From Deltaproteobacteria bacterium (GTDB lineage Bacteria > Desulfobacterota > Binatia > UTPRO1), in assembly GCA_016200545.1 (NCBI GenBank), contig JACQEO010000075.1, positions 60,703 through 124,702 on the forward strand: 64,000 nucleotides of DNA, given 5' to 3'. Below the pieces are notes generated by a model. That model did no database searches. It was not told the origin of the DNA and was given only the letters and a program-made list of their open reading frames with translations. Shown here piece by piece: positions 34,943 through 44,135 of this stretch. The position numbers and the translations under genes were made by a program. Position 1 is the stretch's first letter, and every line of letters begins with the position of its first letter.

Positions 34943-36625
34943 ATGAGCGCGCCGATGACCACCGTCGAGCTGATCGAACGCGTCGTCCGCCTCGAGCTCC
35001 AACAGGCGCCGCTCGAGGTGCTCGCGAGCGAGATGCTAGCACCGCTTCTCGAGGCGCTCGACGCGCGTGCCGGCGCCTTGCTCTGCTACCGGCGTGACGA
35101 AGGCGCGTTGGCGTTGGCCGCGGGCCGCGGGCTCGCCGCCTCCGCAGCGGAGCAGTTGGCGATGGTGCGGTGGGGCGGGGCCGGCACGTGGGAGATGCCG
35201 CTGCGCGCGCTCCTCGAGCGCAGGGTCTACTACATCGGCGCCGGCGAGCTCCGACCGTTCGTCGCCGAGCTCATGGGCGCGGACGAGACGTCCACGATCA
35301 CCGCGATCCCGCTGCACCGTTGGCACCAACCGGTCGGCGTCGTGCTCGCGATCGGCGACCGCGACGTCGAGCCGGAGCGCATCCTCGCGCATGGGCTCGC
35401 GTACGATGTCCTGGCGATCGCACTCGGGGCTGCGCTCTGGGGCGGACCGCGTACCGCGGCGAGCGACGCCGCGGCGGGGCCACCGCCGACGCTGGTCTGT
35501 GAGGCGTGGCGCGACGTCGGCACGCACGGACTCGTCCACGGCGGGACCACCGTCGACGGCCGTCTCGCCGACAGCGCCGCCATCGACGCGATGCTGCGCG
35601 ACCTCCGCGGCGCGGTCGATGGGTTGCGGGCGGAGCGGCGTCTCGAGGAGGCGGAGCGCCTCGCGCTCGCGGAGCGCCTCGCGAAGGCGGAGGGTGCGCG
35701 GGCGGAGCACGCGGCGCGGACGGCGATGCTCGAGCGCGAGCTCGAGCGCCACACGGCGATGCTGACCGGGCCCCGCGGCGAGCCCGCCGGCGACGCCTCC
35801 GCCGCGGTACTCGCGGAGTCGAACGAGATCGACGCGCTCGACGTCGCGCCGCTGCAGGCCCCGAGTGTCGACGCGATGCCCAACGACACGCCGGCGCCGG
35901 CGCACTGCGTCCTCGATACGGATTCGACGCGTCGCAAGGCGATCGCGGCAGCGCTCGGCGCCGCCATTCCAAATCCGTCGGGAGGCGGCCTCGTCGCCGC
36001 GAATCTCTGCGACGCGAGCGTGGCGCTGCTCGCCGAAGTGACGGCGGCCGCGCGCGACGGCGCGACGGTGATCGCCTACGCGGCCGACGACACGCGCAGC
36101 CGGATCCTCGGTACCGTGCGCTGCTTCGCGGAGCCGCCGGCGTCGGGCGAGGTGACCGCGGGGCTCGAATCGCAGCCACGCGGCGGGCGTCGTCTGATCA
36201 GCCTCTCAGACGACATCGACGCCTTCATTCCTGCGAAGGTCGAGCTCGCAAAGCTCGGCTACTCGGTCTCGATGGCGTGCGACGACAAGCAGGCGATCGA
36301 TCTCCTCGCGCTGCTGAATCCGGACGCGGTGCTCGTCGACCTCAGAAAGACGCCCGAGGCGGCGGCGATGTTCATCGACGCGCTCGCGCCTGAGGGCGGG
36401 CGCATGCTGATGTTGCTCGTGCACGGCAACCCGGAGCAGGGCGCGTTGCGACGGGCGCTCGAGCGGCTGATGCGCCCGACGCCGCTCGACGCGGTCGAGT
36501 TCGCCCGTGTCTGCCGCCTTGTCGTCGGCAACCTCACCGCCGCGTCGCGCGCCGCCGCGAAGAGCACGCTCCGTCCCGTCGAGCGCGCCGACACCAAGCT
36601 CAAGCGCGCAGGCGCGCGCGCCTGA
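34943..36625 (+). CDS. GAF/coiled-coil/receiver-like protein, short paralog
   Basis: 560 aa. Residues ~5-170 form a GAF-like sensor (IERVVRLELQQAPLEVLASE, AGALLCYRRDEGALALAAGR, AIPLHRWHQPVGVVLAIGDR). A coiled coil of about 60 residues follows (LRAERRLEEAERLALAERLA). The C-terminal ~270 residues hold two receiver-like units: CVLDTDSTRRKAIAAALG...VIAYAADDTRSRILG, and LSDDIDAFIPAKVELAKLGY...DAVLVDLRKTP, with Asp at the phospho-acceptor position but Arg in place of the conserved Lys (LMRPTPLD). It is a paralog of the next gene. The ATG at 34943 is used; a GTG at 34934 is possible. Confidence 0.75.
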   Translation: MSAPMTTVELIERVVRLELQQAPLEVLASEMLAPLLEALDARAGALLCYRRDEGALALAAGRGLAASAAEQLAMVRWGGAGTWEMPLRALLERRVYYIGAGELRPFVAELMGADETSTITAIPLHRWHQPVGVVLAIGDRDVEPERILAHGLAYDVLAIALGAALWGGPRTAASDAAAGPPPTLVCEAWRDVGTHGLVHGGTTVDGRLADSAAIDAMLRDLRGAVDGLRAERRLEEAERLALAERLAKAEGARAEHAARTAMLERELERHTAMLTGPRGEPAGDASAAVLAESNEIDALDVAPLQAPSVDAMPNDTPAPAHCVLDTDSTRRKAIAAALGAAIPNPSGGGLVAANLCDASVALLAEVTAAARDGATVIAYAADDTRSRILGTVRCFAEPPASGEVTAGLESQPRGGRRLISLSDDIDAFIPAKVELAKLGYSVSMACDDKQAIDLLALLNPDAVLVDLRKTPEAAAMFIDALAPEGGRMLMLLVHGNPEQGALRRALERLMRPTPLDAVEFARVCRLVVGNLTAASRAAAKSTLRPVERADTKLKRAGARA

Positions 36626-36655
36626 GGGCGGTGTTCGCGCCGTGGCGGTCGGCGC

Positions 36656-36674
36656 GAATGTGACGATCACATTC
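36656..36674. promoter_or_regulatory. Palindrome upstream of the second sigma-54 promoter
   Basis: GAATGTGA-CGA-TCACATTC, perfect 8-bp arms with a 3-bp spacer, centred 86 nt before the -24 element of the promoter at 36751. Sigma-54 activators bind such upstream sites. The half-site resembles that of CRP (TGTGA/TCACA), but CRP needs a 6-bp spacer, so a different regulator is more likely. Confidence 0.5.
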
Positions 36675-36750
36675 CACGGCATCCGCGTAGGCGTGCCTCA
36701 CGTTACGCCGGCGCGGGCGCAGGAATTCGGCTCTCACCGCGAAGAGCCGA

Positions 36751-36766
36751 TGGCACACGCGTTGCT
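36751..36766 (+). promoter_or_regulatory. Sigma-54 type promoter
   Basis: TGGCACACGCGTTGCT is an excellent -24/-12 match with exact spacing (GG at 36752-36753, GC at 36764-36765). The expected start site is near 36777, about 47 nt before the ATG of the long paralog at 36824. With the promoter at 34811 it suggests that the two paralogs are each under RpoN control. Confidence 0.75.
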
Positions 36767-36823
36767 GATTGGAAGAGAGTCGAGGGCTCGACGCAGCGGA
36801 GCCGTCGATTAATCGACGCATTC

Positions 36824-39800
36824 ATGCAGAGCACCCCCAAACGTCCCGTACGCGTTCCCCGAACGTCGAAAACAGCGGCCCCGGCGCTGACGCCCTCGCG
36901 CCGCCCCGTCGGGCCGCGACCGACGACGGTCGGACTCGTCGAACGCATCGTAGATCTACAGGTCCGCCAGCTGCCGCTCGAGACCTTCGCGAGCGAGATG
37001 GTCCCGCTCCTCCTCGACGCTCTCGGGGCGCCCGCGGGGGCGTTGCTCCTCTATCATTGCGAGTCCGAGTCGCTCGCCATGGTCGGCTCGCGCGCGCTCT
37101 CGGCGGTGGGACAACAGCACCTCGAGAGCTTGCGTCGCGGCGCCGCGAACTCGTGGGAGATTCCCCTCCACGGGCTCTTGAACCGCAAGGCGTACATCAT
37201 CGAGCGTCCGGACGAGCATCCCTTCGTCCCCGAGCTCGTGTCGCGCGACGTCGTGCCGCGCGCCGCGAATCTCGCCTCGATCCCGCTCTACCGCGGGCAG
37301 CTTCCTGTCGGCGTGCTACTCGCGATCGCCGACGACCGCCCGATCGGCGAGCGCGGGATCCTCGCGCACGTACTGGCGTTCGACGCCCTCGCGTTGGCGC
37401 TCGACGGCTACATACGCCTGCGTACCTCGCCGCGGGGTGTACCGGTGTCGGCGACGGCGCCGATGTCCGCTTCCGCCGTCGCGGATTCGCTCGCCTGCGA
37501 AACCTGGGTCGATCCTCGCGAGCTTGCCGCGCGCCTGGAAGCGGAGCTCAGGAGCGAGCAGGCGGCGCGTGACGCGCTCGCCATGCGGCTCGCCGATGCC
37601 GAGGCGCGCCTCGCGGCAACGACCACCACGCTCGAGCAGGCGACAGAGGAACGGGAGACGCTGCTCGCCGAGCACGACGCGGAGCGCGAGCGTGTCGCAG
37701 CGTCGGAGCGGCAACGGAGCGAGCACGTGCTCTCCGAGCTGCACGCCACGATCGCCGCGCGCGAGACGACGATCGCCGATCGCGACCGCGCGCTCGCCGC
37801 CACCGCCGCCGCGCGCGAGCGTACCTGTACGGTGCTCACCGAGGAGCGCGACCGCGCCCGTGCGGCCGCCGTCGAGGCGGCTGACGTGGTGCGGCAGCTG
37901 CGCGGCAGCGTCGACGCGGTCGAACGCGAGCGCGAGGCATTGCGCGCCGCGTACGCCGAGGCGGCGGTGCGCCGCGACGCGGCGGGCGCGGCGGCGGCGC
38001 AACTCGGTGAGGAGCTCGCGGACCTGCGTGCCGAGACGAGTCGCCTGCGCGACGACCGCGCACGAGTCCTCGCCGCCGTCGACGAGCCCGGGGCCGAGCC
38101 CGCGGCGGTGATCCGCGCGCTGCGCGAGCAGGTCGCGGCGCTCGAGAGCGAGATCGGCGCGCATGCGACCGAGCGTGCCGAGCTGGCGCGGCGCGCGGCG
38201 ACGCAAGCGGAGCAGGTGGCGCAGCAGCTCGGCGCGCAACGTCGTGAGCTCGAAGAGCTGCGCGCCGTGTACGAGCACGCTCTCGGCGACCTCCGTGCCG
38301 CGCACAAGCGCGACCTCGAGGACACCGGCACGGCGCACGCGCGCGCCCTCGCCGCGGCGGTGAGCGCGCAAGAGCGCATGCGCGCCGACGCGGAGGCACG
38401 GAAGCAGGCGGACGTCGGTGCGATACGTGCCGAATACGAAGAGGCGCTCGCACGCGCCGTCGCGGAGCGCGACGCGCGGCAGCGCGAGCTCGAATGTCTC
38501 AACGTCGAACGCGACGACCTCGAAGGACGACTCGCATGGGCGCTCGTCGAGCGCGAGGAGGCCGCTACGACGGCGAGCGTCCGCGAGCGGGCGGCGGTCA
38601 CGCGGCTCGAGACCGAGCGGCGCGATGCCGCGGCGGAACGCGCGGTCCTCGACGAGCAACGCCTTGCCGTGGAGCGCGGGCGCGCCGACGACGCGCGACG
38701 CCTCACCGCGCTCGAGCACGAGCTCACAATGCGTGACGACCGCGCGGCGACGTTGGGGCACGAGGTGGAGGAGCGCGACACGCAGCTGGCGGCGCTCCGC
38801 GCCGAGGTCGCCCGCCTGCGTGAGGATCGCGAGCGGGTGCTGGCGGTCGTCGACGATCCCGGCGCCGAGCCCGGGGCCGTCATCCAGGCGTTACGCGAGC
38901 GCGTCGCGTCCTTCGAGGCGCAGGTGCGCGCCTTCGAAGAGGAGCGCGTGCAGGCGGCGGCGCGCGCGGCAAGCGAGATCGAGCAGGCCGAGCACCGTCT
39001 GGCGCTGCAGCGACGCGAGCTCGCGGAGGCGCGCGCCGAGCATCGCAGCGCGCTCGAGGAGGCGCAGGCGACGCTCCGGCGCGAGCTCGACCAGGCGCTC
39101 GTCGACCATCGTCGCGAGCGCGAGGTCGACGCCGCCGCGCATCGCGAGGAAATCACCGCGTGGCGCGACGCCGCGGATCGACTCGACGCCGAGCGGCGCG
39201 CGACGCTCGCGCACGTCGAGGCCGATCGTGTCGCGGCGCTCGCGAGTACGGGTGAGCTTCGCGCCACGCTGGCGACACGTGAGGCGGTGCTCCGCGATCG
39301 CGAGCAAATGCTCGCCGACCTCGCCGCCGACCGCACCCGACTCGAAACGCTCGCCGCCGCGACCGCCGCCGATCTCGAAGGCGTGCGCGCCGCGGCCGGC
39401 GAGTTGGGAAGCGAGCGAGACGCGCTGCGCGAGCGCGTCGACGTGCTCGTCGCCGCCGAGGCCGCGCGCGCGACGCAGCTCGAGACGCTGCACGCGGAGC
39501 GCGCGCGCGAGCAGTCGGCGCACAGCGCCAGCGCCGTGCGCGCGGAGCAGCTCGCGACCGAGCTCGCGGTCATCCAGGCCGAGACGCTGCGGCTGCGGGA
39601 GGATCGCGCGCGTGTGCTCGCCGCCGTCGACGACGAAGGCGCAGAGCCGGCGACGGTGATCCGCGCGCTCCGCGAGCAGGTGGTGGCCGTCGAAGGACAG
39701 CTCGCGGCGCACGCGTCGGAGCGCGTCGAGCTCGCACGGCGCGCCGCTGCGGAGGCACGGGCGGCCGAGGAGCGACTCGCGATCGCGCGCGCCGAGCGCA

Positions 39801-41020
39801 AGGCGGCCGACGCCGCACACCGGCGCGAGCTCGAGGCGATGCAGGTGGTGCACGCGCGGACGCTGGAGGAAACGCTGGCGGCGCACCGGAAGACGCTCGA
39901 GGATACCGTCACGACGCACCAGGGCGAGATCGCGAACGCCACGGCGGCGCACGCGCGCGCACTCGCGGCGCGCGGCGCCGAGCTCGCGCGGCTCGAGTCG
40001 CAGCGGCGCGGTGCGATCGAAGAGGCGGAGGCGGCGCGTGTTGCGCTCACGGCCGCAGCGCACTCCCGCGAGGCGGCGCGCTCCGGCGCGGCGGAGCGCG
40101 AATGGCGGCTCGCGGTCGCGGAGCGGCCCGCTCCGACGCCGACGTCCGAGTCGACTGCACGCACCGTCGACGAGACCTCCGTACCGGCCGCAAACACCCC
40201 GCGGACCGAGGTGCACGTCGGGAACGCGGGGAGCGCGCCACCGCCGGTCGTCGAGGTCGTGCAGCGCGACGGTCATCACATTCTCGAGTCCGACGCCGCG
40301 CGCTGGGAGCTGATTCACGCCGCACTCAGTGCGGCGCTGCCGCCGGCACCCGGACGCAGCCTCATGGTCGCGAACCTCCTTGCCGCCTTCCCCGCCGGCC
40401 TCTACGACCTGACGGCGGCGGCGACGGCCGGCGTGACGCTCGTCGGCTACGCGGCGGACGCTCACGATCGCAGCTGCATCCTCGGCGCCGTGCGCTGCTT
40501 CGTCGATCCGCCGACCACCGCCGAGGCCGCCGGCGTGCTCGAGTCGATGCTGAAGGGACCGCGGCGCGTGTTGACGCTCGCGGAGGACGTCGAGGCGTTC
40601 CTCAGCGCCAAGATCGGTCTCGCGAAGGCCGGTCATTCGGTGTCGATGGCGTGCGACGCCAAGCAAGCGATCGACCTCCTCGGTATGCTCACGCCCGACG
40701 CGGTGTTCGTCGATCTCCGCACCGCGCCGACGGCGGCCGCGGAGTTCCTCGCGGCGCTGGCGCCCGAGAGCGGACACGTCCTCGTCGTCCTCGTCCACGG
40801 CGACCCGGCGGGAAACATTCTGCCGTGCGTGATCCAACGCCTGCTGCGACCGACGCCGCTCGACGCGTCGGCGCTCGTGCAAACGTGCCGGACCGTCCTC
40901 GCCGGTCCACCGAGCGGCTGGGTGCCACGGACGGTGAAAGCGATCCGTCCGCTCGAGCGTCCGACCGCGCCGCCGCCGCGGAAGCCGGCGCCGCGGCGCC
41001 TCGTGCCGCGCCGCCGCTGA
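36824..41020 (+). CDS. GAF/long coiled-coil/receiver-like protein, 1398 aa
   Basis: Long paralog of the preceding gene. The N-terminal GAF-like domain covers ~35-200 (RIVDLQVRQLPLETFASEMV, AGALLLYHCESESLAMVGSR, GQLPVGVLLAIADDRPIGER). Residues ~225-1105 are an almost unbroken Ala/Glu/Arg coiled coil in which a unit of about 258 residues occurs three times, marked by RARVLAAVDEPGAEPAAVIR near residue 410, ERVLAVVDDPGAEPGAVIQA near 667 and a third near 926. The C-terminus repeats the two receiver-like units (LAEDVEAF, DAVFVDLRTAP, LLRPTPLD). A rod this long could span well over 100 nm. No membrane segment. Function unknown. Confidence 0.75.
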   Translation: MQSTPKRPVRVPRTSKTAAPALTPSRRPVGPRPTTVGLVERIVDLQVRQLPLETFASEMVPLLLDALGAPAGALLLYHCESESLAMVGSRALSAVGQQHLESLRRGAANSWEIPLHGLLNRKAYIIERPDEHPFVPELVSRDVVPRAANLASIPLYRGQLPVGVLLAIADDRPIGERGILAHVLAFDALALALDGYIRLRTSPRGVPVSATAPMSASAVADSLACETWVDPRELAARLEAELRSEQAARDALAMRLADAEARLAATTTTLEQATEERETLLAEHDAERERVAASERQRSEHVLSELHATIAARETTIADRDRALAATAAARERTCTVLTEERDRARAAAVEAADVVRQLRGSVDAVEREREALRAAYAEAAVRRDAAGAAAAQLGEELADLRAETSRLRDDRARVLAAVDEPGAEPAAVIRALREQVAALESEIGAHATERAELARRAATQAEQVAQQLGAQRRELEELRAVYEHALGDLRAAHKRDLEDTGTAHARALAAAVSAQERMRADAEARKQADVGAIRAEYEEALARAVAERDARQRELECLNVERDDLEGRLAWALVEREEAATTASVRERAAVTRLETERRDAAAERAVLDEQRLAVERGRADDARRLTALEHELTMRDDRAATLGHEVEERDTQLAALRAEVARLREDRERVLAVVDDPGAEPGAVIQALRERVASFEAQVRAFEEERVQAAARAASEIEQAEHRLALQRRELAEARAEHRSALEEAQATLRRELDQALVDHRREREVDAAAHREEITAWRDAADRLDAERRATLAHVEADRVAALASTGELRATLATREAVLRDREQMLADLAADRTRLETLAAATAADLEGVRAAAGELGSERDALRERVDVLVAAEAARATQLETLHAERAREQSAHSASAVRAEQLATELAVIQAETLRLREDRARVLAAVDDEGAEPATVIRALREQVVAVEGQLAAHASERVELARRAAAEARAAEERLAIARAERKAADAAHRRELEAMQVVHARTLEETLAAHRKTLEDTVTTHQGEIANATAAHARALAARGAELARLESQRRGAIEEAEAARVALTAAAHSREAARSGAAEREWRLAVAERPAPTPTSESTARTVDETSVPAANTPRTEVHVGNAGSAPPPVVEVVQRDGHHILESDAARWELIHAALSAALPPAPGRSLMVANLLAAFPAGLYDLTAAATAGVTLVGYAADAHDRSCILGAVRCFVDPPTTAEAAGVLESMLKGPRRVLTLAEDVEAFLSAKIGLAKAGHSVSMACDAKQAIDLLGMLTPDAVFVDLRTAPTAAAEFLAALAPESGHVLVVLVHGDPAGNILPCVIQRLLRPTPLDASALVQTCRTVLAGPPSGWVPRTVKAIRPLERPTAPPPRKPAPRRLVPRRR

Positions 41021-41043
41021 CGGACGTCGAAGGTGGGCGCGGG

Positions 41044-43077
41044 CTACTCGACGTAGCCGAGCGCGCGCATCTTCTCGATCGTCCGTGGATCGGGCGGTAC
41101 CGGCGTTGCGGCGGCGCCATGGCGTGAGCTGCCCGCCGCGTGGGCGGCGAGCACCGCGCCCAAGTCGGTGCAGTCGGGGAGCGGGTGTTGCTCCGCCGGA
41201 TCGTCTGCTGCGTAGCAGCGGGTGGTGCCGTCCATCAGGTTGGTGATCGCGGTGCGGCCGGCCTGGCGGACGGAAATGGCGCGCACGTGGTCGTGGGCGA
41301 TCAGATCGTCGCGGTCGACCTCGGCGAAGAGCGGCCGCGAAGGCGGTGCTGCGCGACCGCGCGCGGCTGCGGCGAGGCTGATGCCGCGATGGCCCGGATC
41401 GGGTGTGAGGCCGAGGAGGTCGAGCAACGTCGGCGCGACGTCGAGCAAGCTCACCGGCGTCGTGATCCGCTTGGGCGCGAGCAGGCCCGGTGCCCACATG
41501 ATCAGCGGCACGTGCAAGAGCTCGCGATACAACGTCCGCCCGTGTCCCATGCCCCCATGCTCGCCGAACTCCTCGCCGTGATCGGAGAGCAACACGACGA
41601 GGGTGTGGTCGGCGAGGCCGAGCCGCCGGACGGCGGCGAGGAAGGGCCCCACCTGATCGTCGGTGAAGCGGGTCTCTTGATCGTAGGCGAGCGCGTGTCC
41701 GGCATGGCCGAACGGCTCGCGACCCGGGATGTCGGCGAAGAGCGTCCGGTAGGCGCGCGGCGGCGCGTAGGGCGCATGAACCTGATAGGTATGCACGAAG
41801 AGGAAGAACGTGCGGTCACGATTCGACTCGATCCAGTGCGTCGCGTCCGCGAAGGTCGCCGCCGCCTCGCCGGGGTACACGAAGGTCGGGCTCCGCCGCT
41901 CGCCGTAGGCGCTGAAGCCGCGTGCGAAGCCGGCGTTCGCCCACACTCCGCCGTCCTCGGTGAAGGCGCGCGTCAGATACCCGGCGGCGCGCAGGTGCTC
42001 GGCCAAGAGCCGAATCGACACCGGCGGGACCGTGACGAAGCTCTTCACCCCGTGCTCGCTCGGAAAGCGCGAGGTGAAGAGCGACATGTGCGAGCCGCTC
42101 GTCTCCGGCCAGACCGACCACGCCTCGTCGAACACCACCCCGTCGCGTGCGAACGCGTCGATCGCCGGCGTCGTCGGGCGATACGAACCGTAGACGCCGA
42201 GGCGATCGGCACGCAGCGTGTCGATCGAGATCAGGACGACGTTGCGGTGCCTGGGCGCACGTGGCATCGGGGCGGTGACGGTGGGGTCGGCCCAGAGCGG
42301 GAGCAGGGCGGCGCGGCCGCCCTCGCCGGCGCGGGCGCGGAACACGAGGCGTGCGGGGCGGCCGCTCAGGGCATCGAGCGGCACGCTCGCCTCGCGCCAG
42401 CGGTGCGTCTCCGGCTTGCTCGCGTCGACGACGGCCGACCACAGGGGCGCGGTCGCGGCGGACTCACGCGTCGCGACCTCGAGCGTGATCACGCCGCCGG
42501 GCAGCCCCGCCGCCTCGCTGAGCGCGTACGCGAAACGCAGCGCGGTGCCGCGCGGCGAGGGGCCGATCGCGACCTCCGTCTCGACGACGTCCGCCGCGGG
42601 CGGCGTCGTGAGCGTGAGTGCCATGTGCGTCCCCGCGCCCGCAGCGCGCGCCAGCCCGGGGACAACCAGGGTCGTACGGTGCGTGCCCCCGGCGTCCTCG
42701 ACGGTCAGACGGGTGGGTACGAACGGGAAGCTCCGCTTGGCGGTGGCATAGATACCGGTCGCGATCACCGTGCCGGGGGCGACGCTCGCCGGCACGTCGA
42801 ACGTGAACTGATCACCGGAGGTGGACGGCACGACGAGCTGAACGGTGGCTTCCGTCGGTCCCGCGAGCAGCGGGCGGGTCTCGTCGCCGAGCGTGTACGT
42901 CGGGAGGAGCGTACCCGGGTGCGGGGCGATCAAATGCGCGAGCTCGACGAGCGAGGATTCGACGGCGCGCGGCGAATCGGCCGCGGGGGCGGTGCCGGCG
43001 AGTGCCGCGGTCGCGAACGCGAGTGAGACGAGCGCGCGTCGCGCCACGGTCGTTCGACGAGCGTTCAAGCCCTCCAC
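41044..43077 (-). CDS. Sulfatase/phosphoethanolamine-transferase-fold hydrolase
   Basis: About 677 aa from the GTG at 43077 (a TTG at 43068 is also possible), with a signal peptide (RALVSLAFATAALAGTAPAA), a ~230-residue beta-rich N-terminal domain, then an alkaline-phosphatase-superfamily domain: NVVLISIDTLRADRLGVYG (metal-binding Asp), SGSHMSLFTSRFPSEHGV at the nucleophile region, FLFVHTYQVHAPYAPP and VVLLSDHGEEFGEHG (Asp-His). The C/S-x-P-x-R formylglycine motif is not intact, so it may not be a true arylsulfatase. Exported. Its stop is 23 nt from the end of the giant coiled-coil gene. Confidence 0.85.
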   Translation of the reverse strand: MEGLNARRTTVARRALVSLAFATAALAGTAPAADSPRAVESSLVELAHLIAPHPGTLLPTYTLGDETRPLLAGPTEATVQLVVPSTSGDQFTFDVPASVAPGTVIATGIYATAKRSFPFVPTRLTVEDAGGTHRTTLVVPGLARAAGAGTHMALTLTTPPAADVVETEVAIGPSPRGTALRFAYALSEAAGLPGGVITLEVATRESAATAPLWSAVVDASKPETHRWREASVPLDALSGRPARLVFRARAGEGGRAALLPLWADPTVTAPMPRAPRHRNVVLISIDTLRADRLGVYGSYRPTTPAIDAFARDGVVFDEAWSVWPETSGSHMSLFTSRFPSEHGVKSFVTVPPVSIRLLAEHLRAAGYLTRAFTEDGGVWANAGFARGFSAYGERRSPTFVYPGEAAATFADATHWIESNRDRTFFLFVHTYQVHAPYAPPRAYRTLFADIPGREPFGHAGHALAYDQETRFTDDQVGPFLAAVRRLGLADHTLVVLLSDHGEEFGEHGGMGHGRTLYRELLHVPLIMWAPGLLAPKRITTPVSLLDVAPTLLDLLGLTPDPGHRGISLAAAARGRAAPPSRPLFAEVDRDDLIAHDHVRAISVRQAGRTAITNLMDGTTRCYAADDPAEQHPLPDCTDLGAVLAAHAAGSSRHGAAATPVPPDPRTIEKMRALGYVE

Positions 43078-43160
43078 GCGTACCACGGGCCGGCGACCTC
43101 GACCAGCGTGACGGTGGTCGAGGCGTGCGCGCTGTGGGGGCACCGTGCTATGCGCGGCGT

Positions 43161-44135
43161 GTGGGGGAAATCGTCAACTGCGTCTCGTACTCGGACGGCC
43201 GCCGCGTCGCCGACGTGCCGCTCGAGACGATCAGCGAGGTCCTCGACGTCGACGGGCAGTTCGTCTGGATCGGCTTGCACGACCCGAGCGAGCCGTTGCT
43301 GCGCACCGTCCAGGAAGAGTTCGGGCTGCACGACCTCGCGATCGAAGATGCGCTGCAGGCGCACCAACGGCCGAAGCTCGAGGAGTACGGCAGCGGGCTC
43401 TTCGTCGTCTTGCGCACGGCCGAGGTCGGCGCCGACCATCAGCTCGAGTTCGGCGAGACTCACCTCTTCGTCGGCCCGTCGTACGTGGTCTCGATCCGGC
43501 ACGGTGCGTCGCGCTCATACGCCGACGTACGCACGCGTGTCGAGAGCGCGCCGCAGCTCCTGCGCAAGGGGCCCGGCTTCGTCCTCTACGCGCTCATGGA
43601 TTTCGTCGTCGATCAGTACTTCCCGATCGTCGACGCGCTCGAGGACGACCTCGACGCGCTCGAGGCCGCGATCTTCGCCGGCCACGTGAGCCGCACCCTC
43701 ACCGAGCGCATCTACAATCTCAAACGCGAGCTGCTCAGGTTGAAGCGCGCGGTGTCGCCGCTGATCGAGGTCTGCAACCGGCTGGTGCGCTACGACGTGA
43801 GTCTCATCCACGACGATACCCGCCCGTACTTCCGCGACGTCTACGACCACGTGATCCGCATCAACGAGACCGTCGATACCGTGCGCGAGCTGCTGTCGAG
43901 TGCGCTCGAGGCGAACCTGTCGCTGATCTCCGTCGGCCAGAACGAGGTGGCGAAGAAGCTGGCGGGCTGGGCGGCGATCCTCGCGGTGCCGACGATGGTC
44001 GCCGGCATCTACGGCATGAACTTCCAGTACATGCCGGAGCTCGGTTGGCGATACGGCTACCCGCTCGTTCTCGGGGTCACGGTCGCGATCTGTGTCACGC
44101 TGTGGACGCGCTTCAAACGCTCCGGCTGGCTGTGA
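43161..44135 (+). CDS. corA: CorA magnesium/cobalt transporter
   Basis: 324-aa pentameric Mg2+/Co2+ channel. The cytosolic domain starts GEIVNCVSYSDGRRVADVPL; later regions are EFGLHDLAIEDALQAHQRPK and LKRELLRLKRAVSPL. Two C-terminal membrane helices flank the signature G-M-N (YGMNFQYMPEL) at residues ~285-287, ending with a basic tail (RFKRSGWL). The GTG at 43161 gives standard length; the frame is open further upstream without CorA-like sequence. Its end overlaps the convergent rhomboid gene by 23 nt. Confidence 0.95.
   Translation: MGEIVNCVSYSDGRRVADVPLETISEVLDVDGQFVWIGLHDPSEPLLRTVQEEFGLHDLAIEDALQAHQRPKLEEYGSGLFVVLRTAEVGADHQLEFGETHLFVGPSYVVSIRHGASRSYADVRTRVESAPQLLRKGPGFVLYALMDFVVDQYFPIVDALEDDLDALEAAIFAGHVSRTLTERIYNLKRELLRLKRAVSPLIEVCNRLVRYDVSLIHDDTRPYFRDVYDHVIRINETVDTVRELLSSALEANLSLISVGQNEVAKKLAGWAAILAVPTMVAGIYGMNFQYMPELGWRYGYPLVLGVTVAICVTLWTRFKRSGWL

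Noticed and set aside
36656..36674. CRP binding site
   Set aside because: The half-sites TGTGA/TCACA are separated by 3 bp instead of 6, so CRP would not fit; kept only as an unspecific palindrome.
37408..41497. Very long open frames (over 850 codons) antisense to the giant coiled-coil gene
   Set aside because: They arise from the high GC and repetitive Ala/Glu/Arg codons of the sense gene; the products are Ser/Arg- or Arg-rich without any domain.
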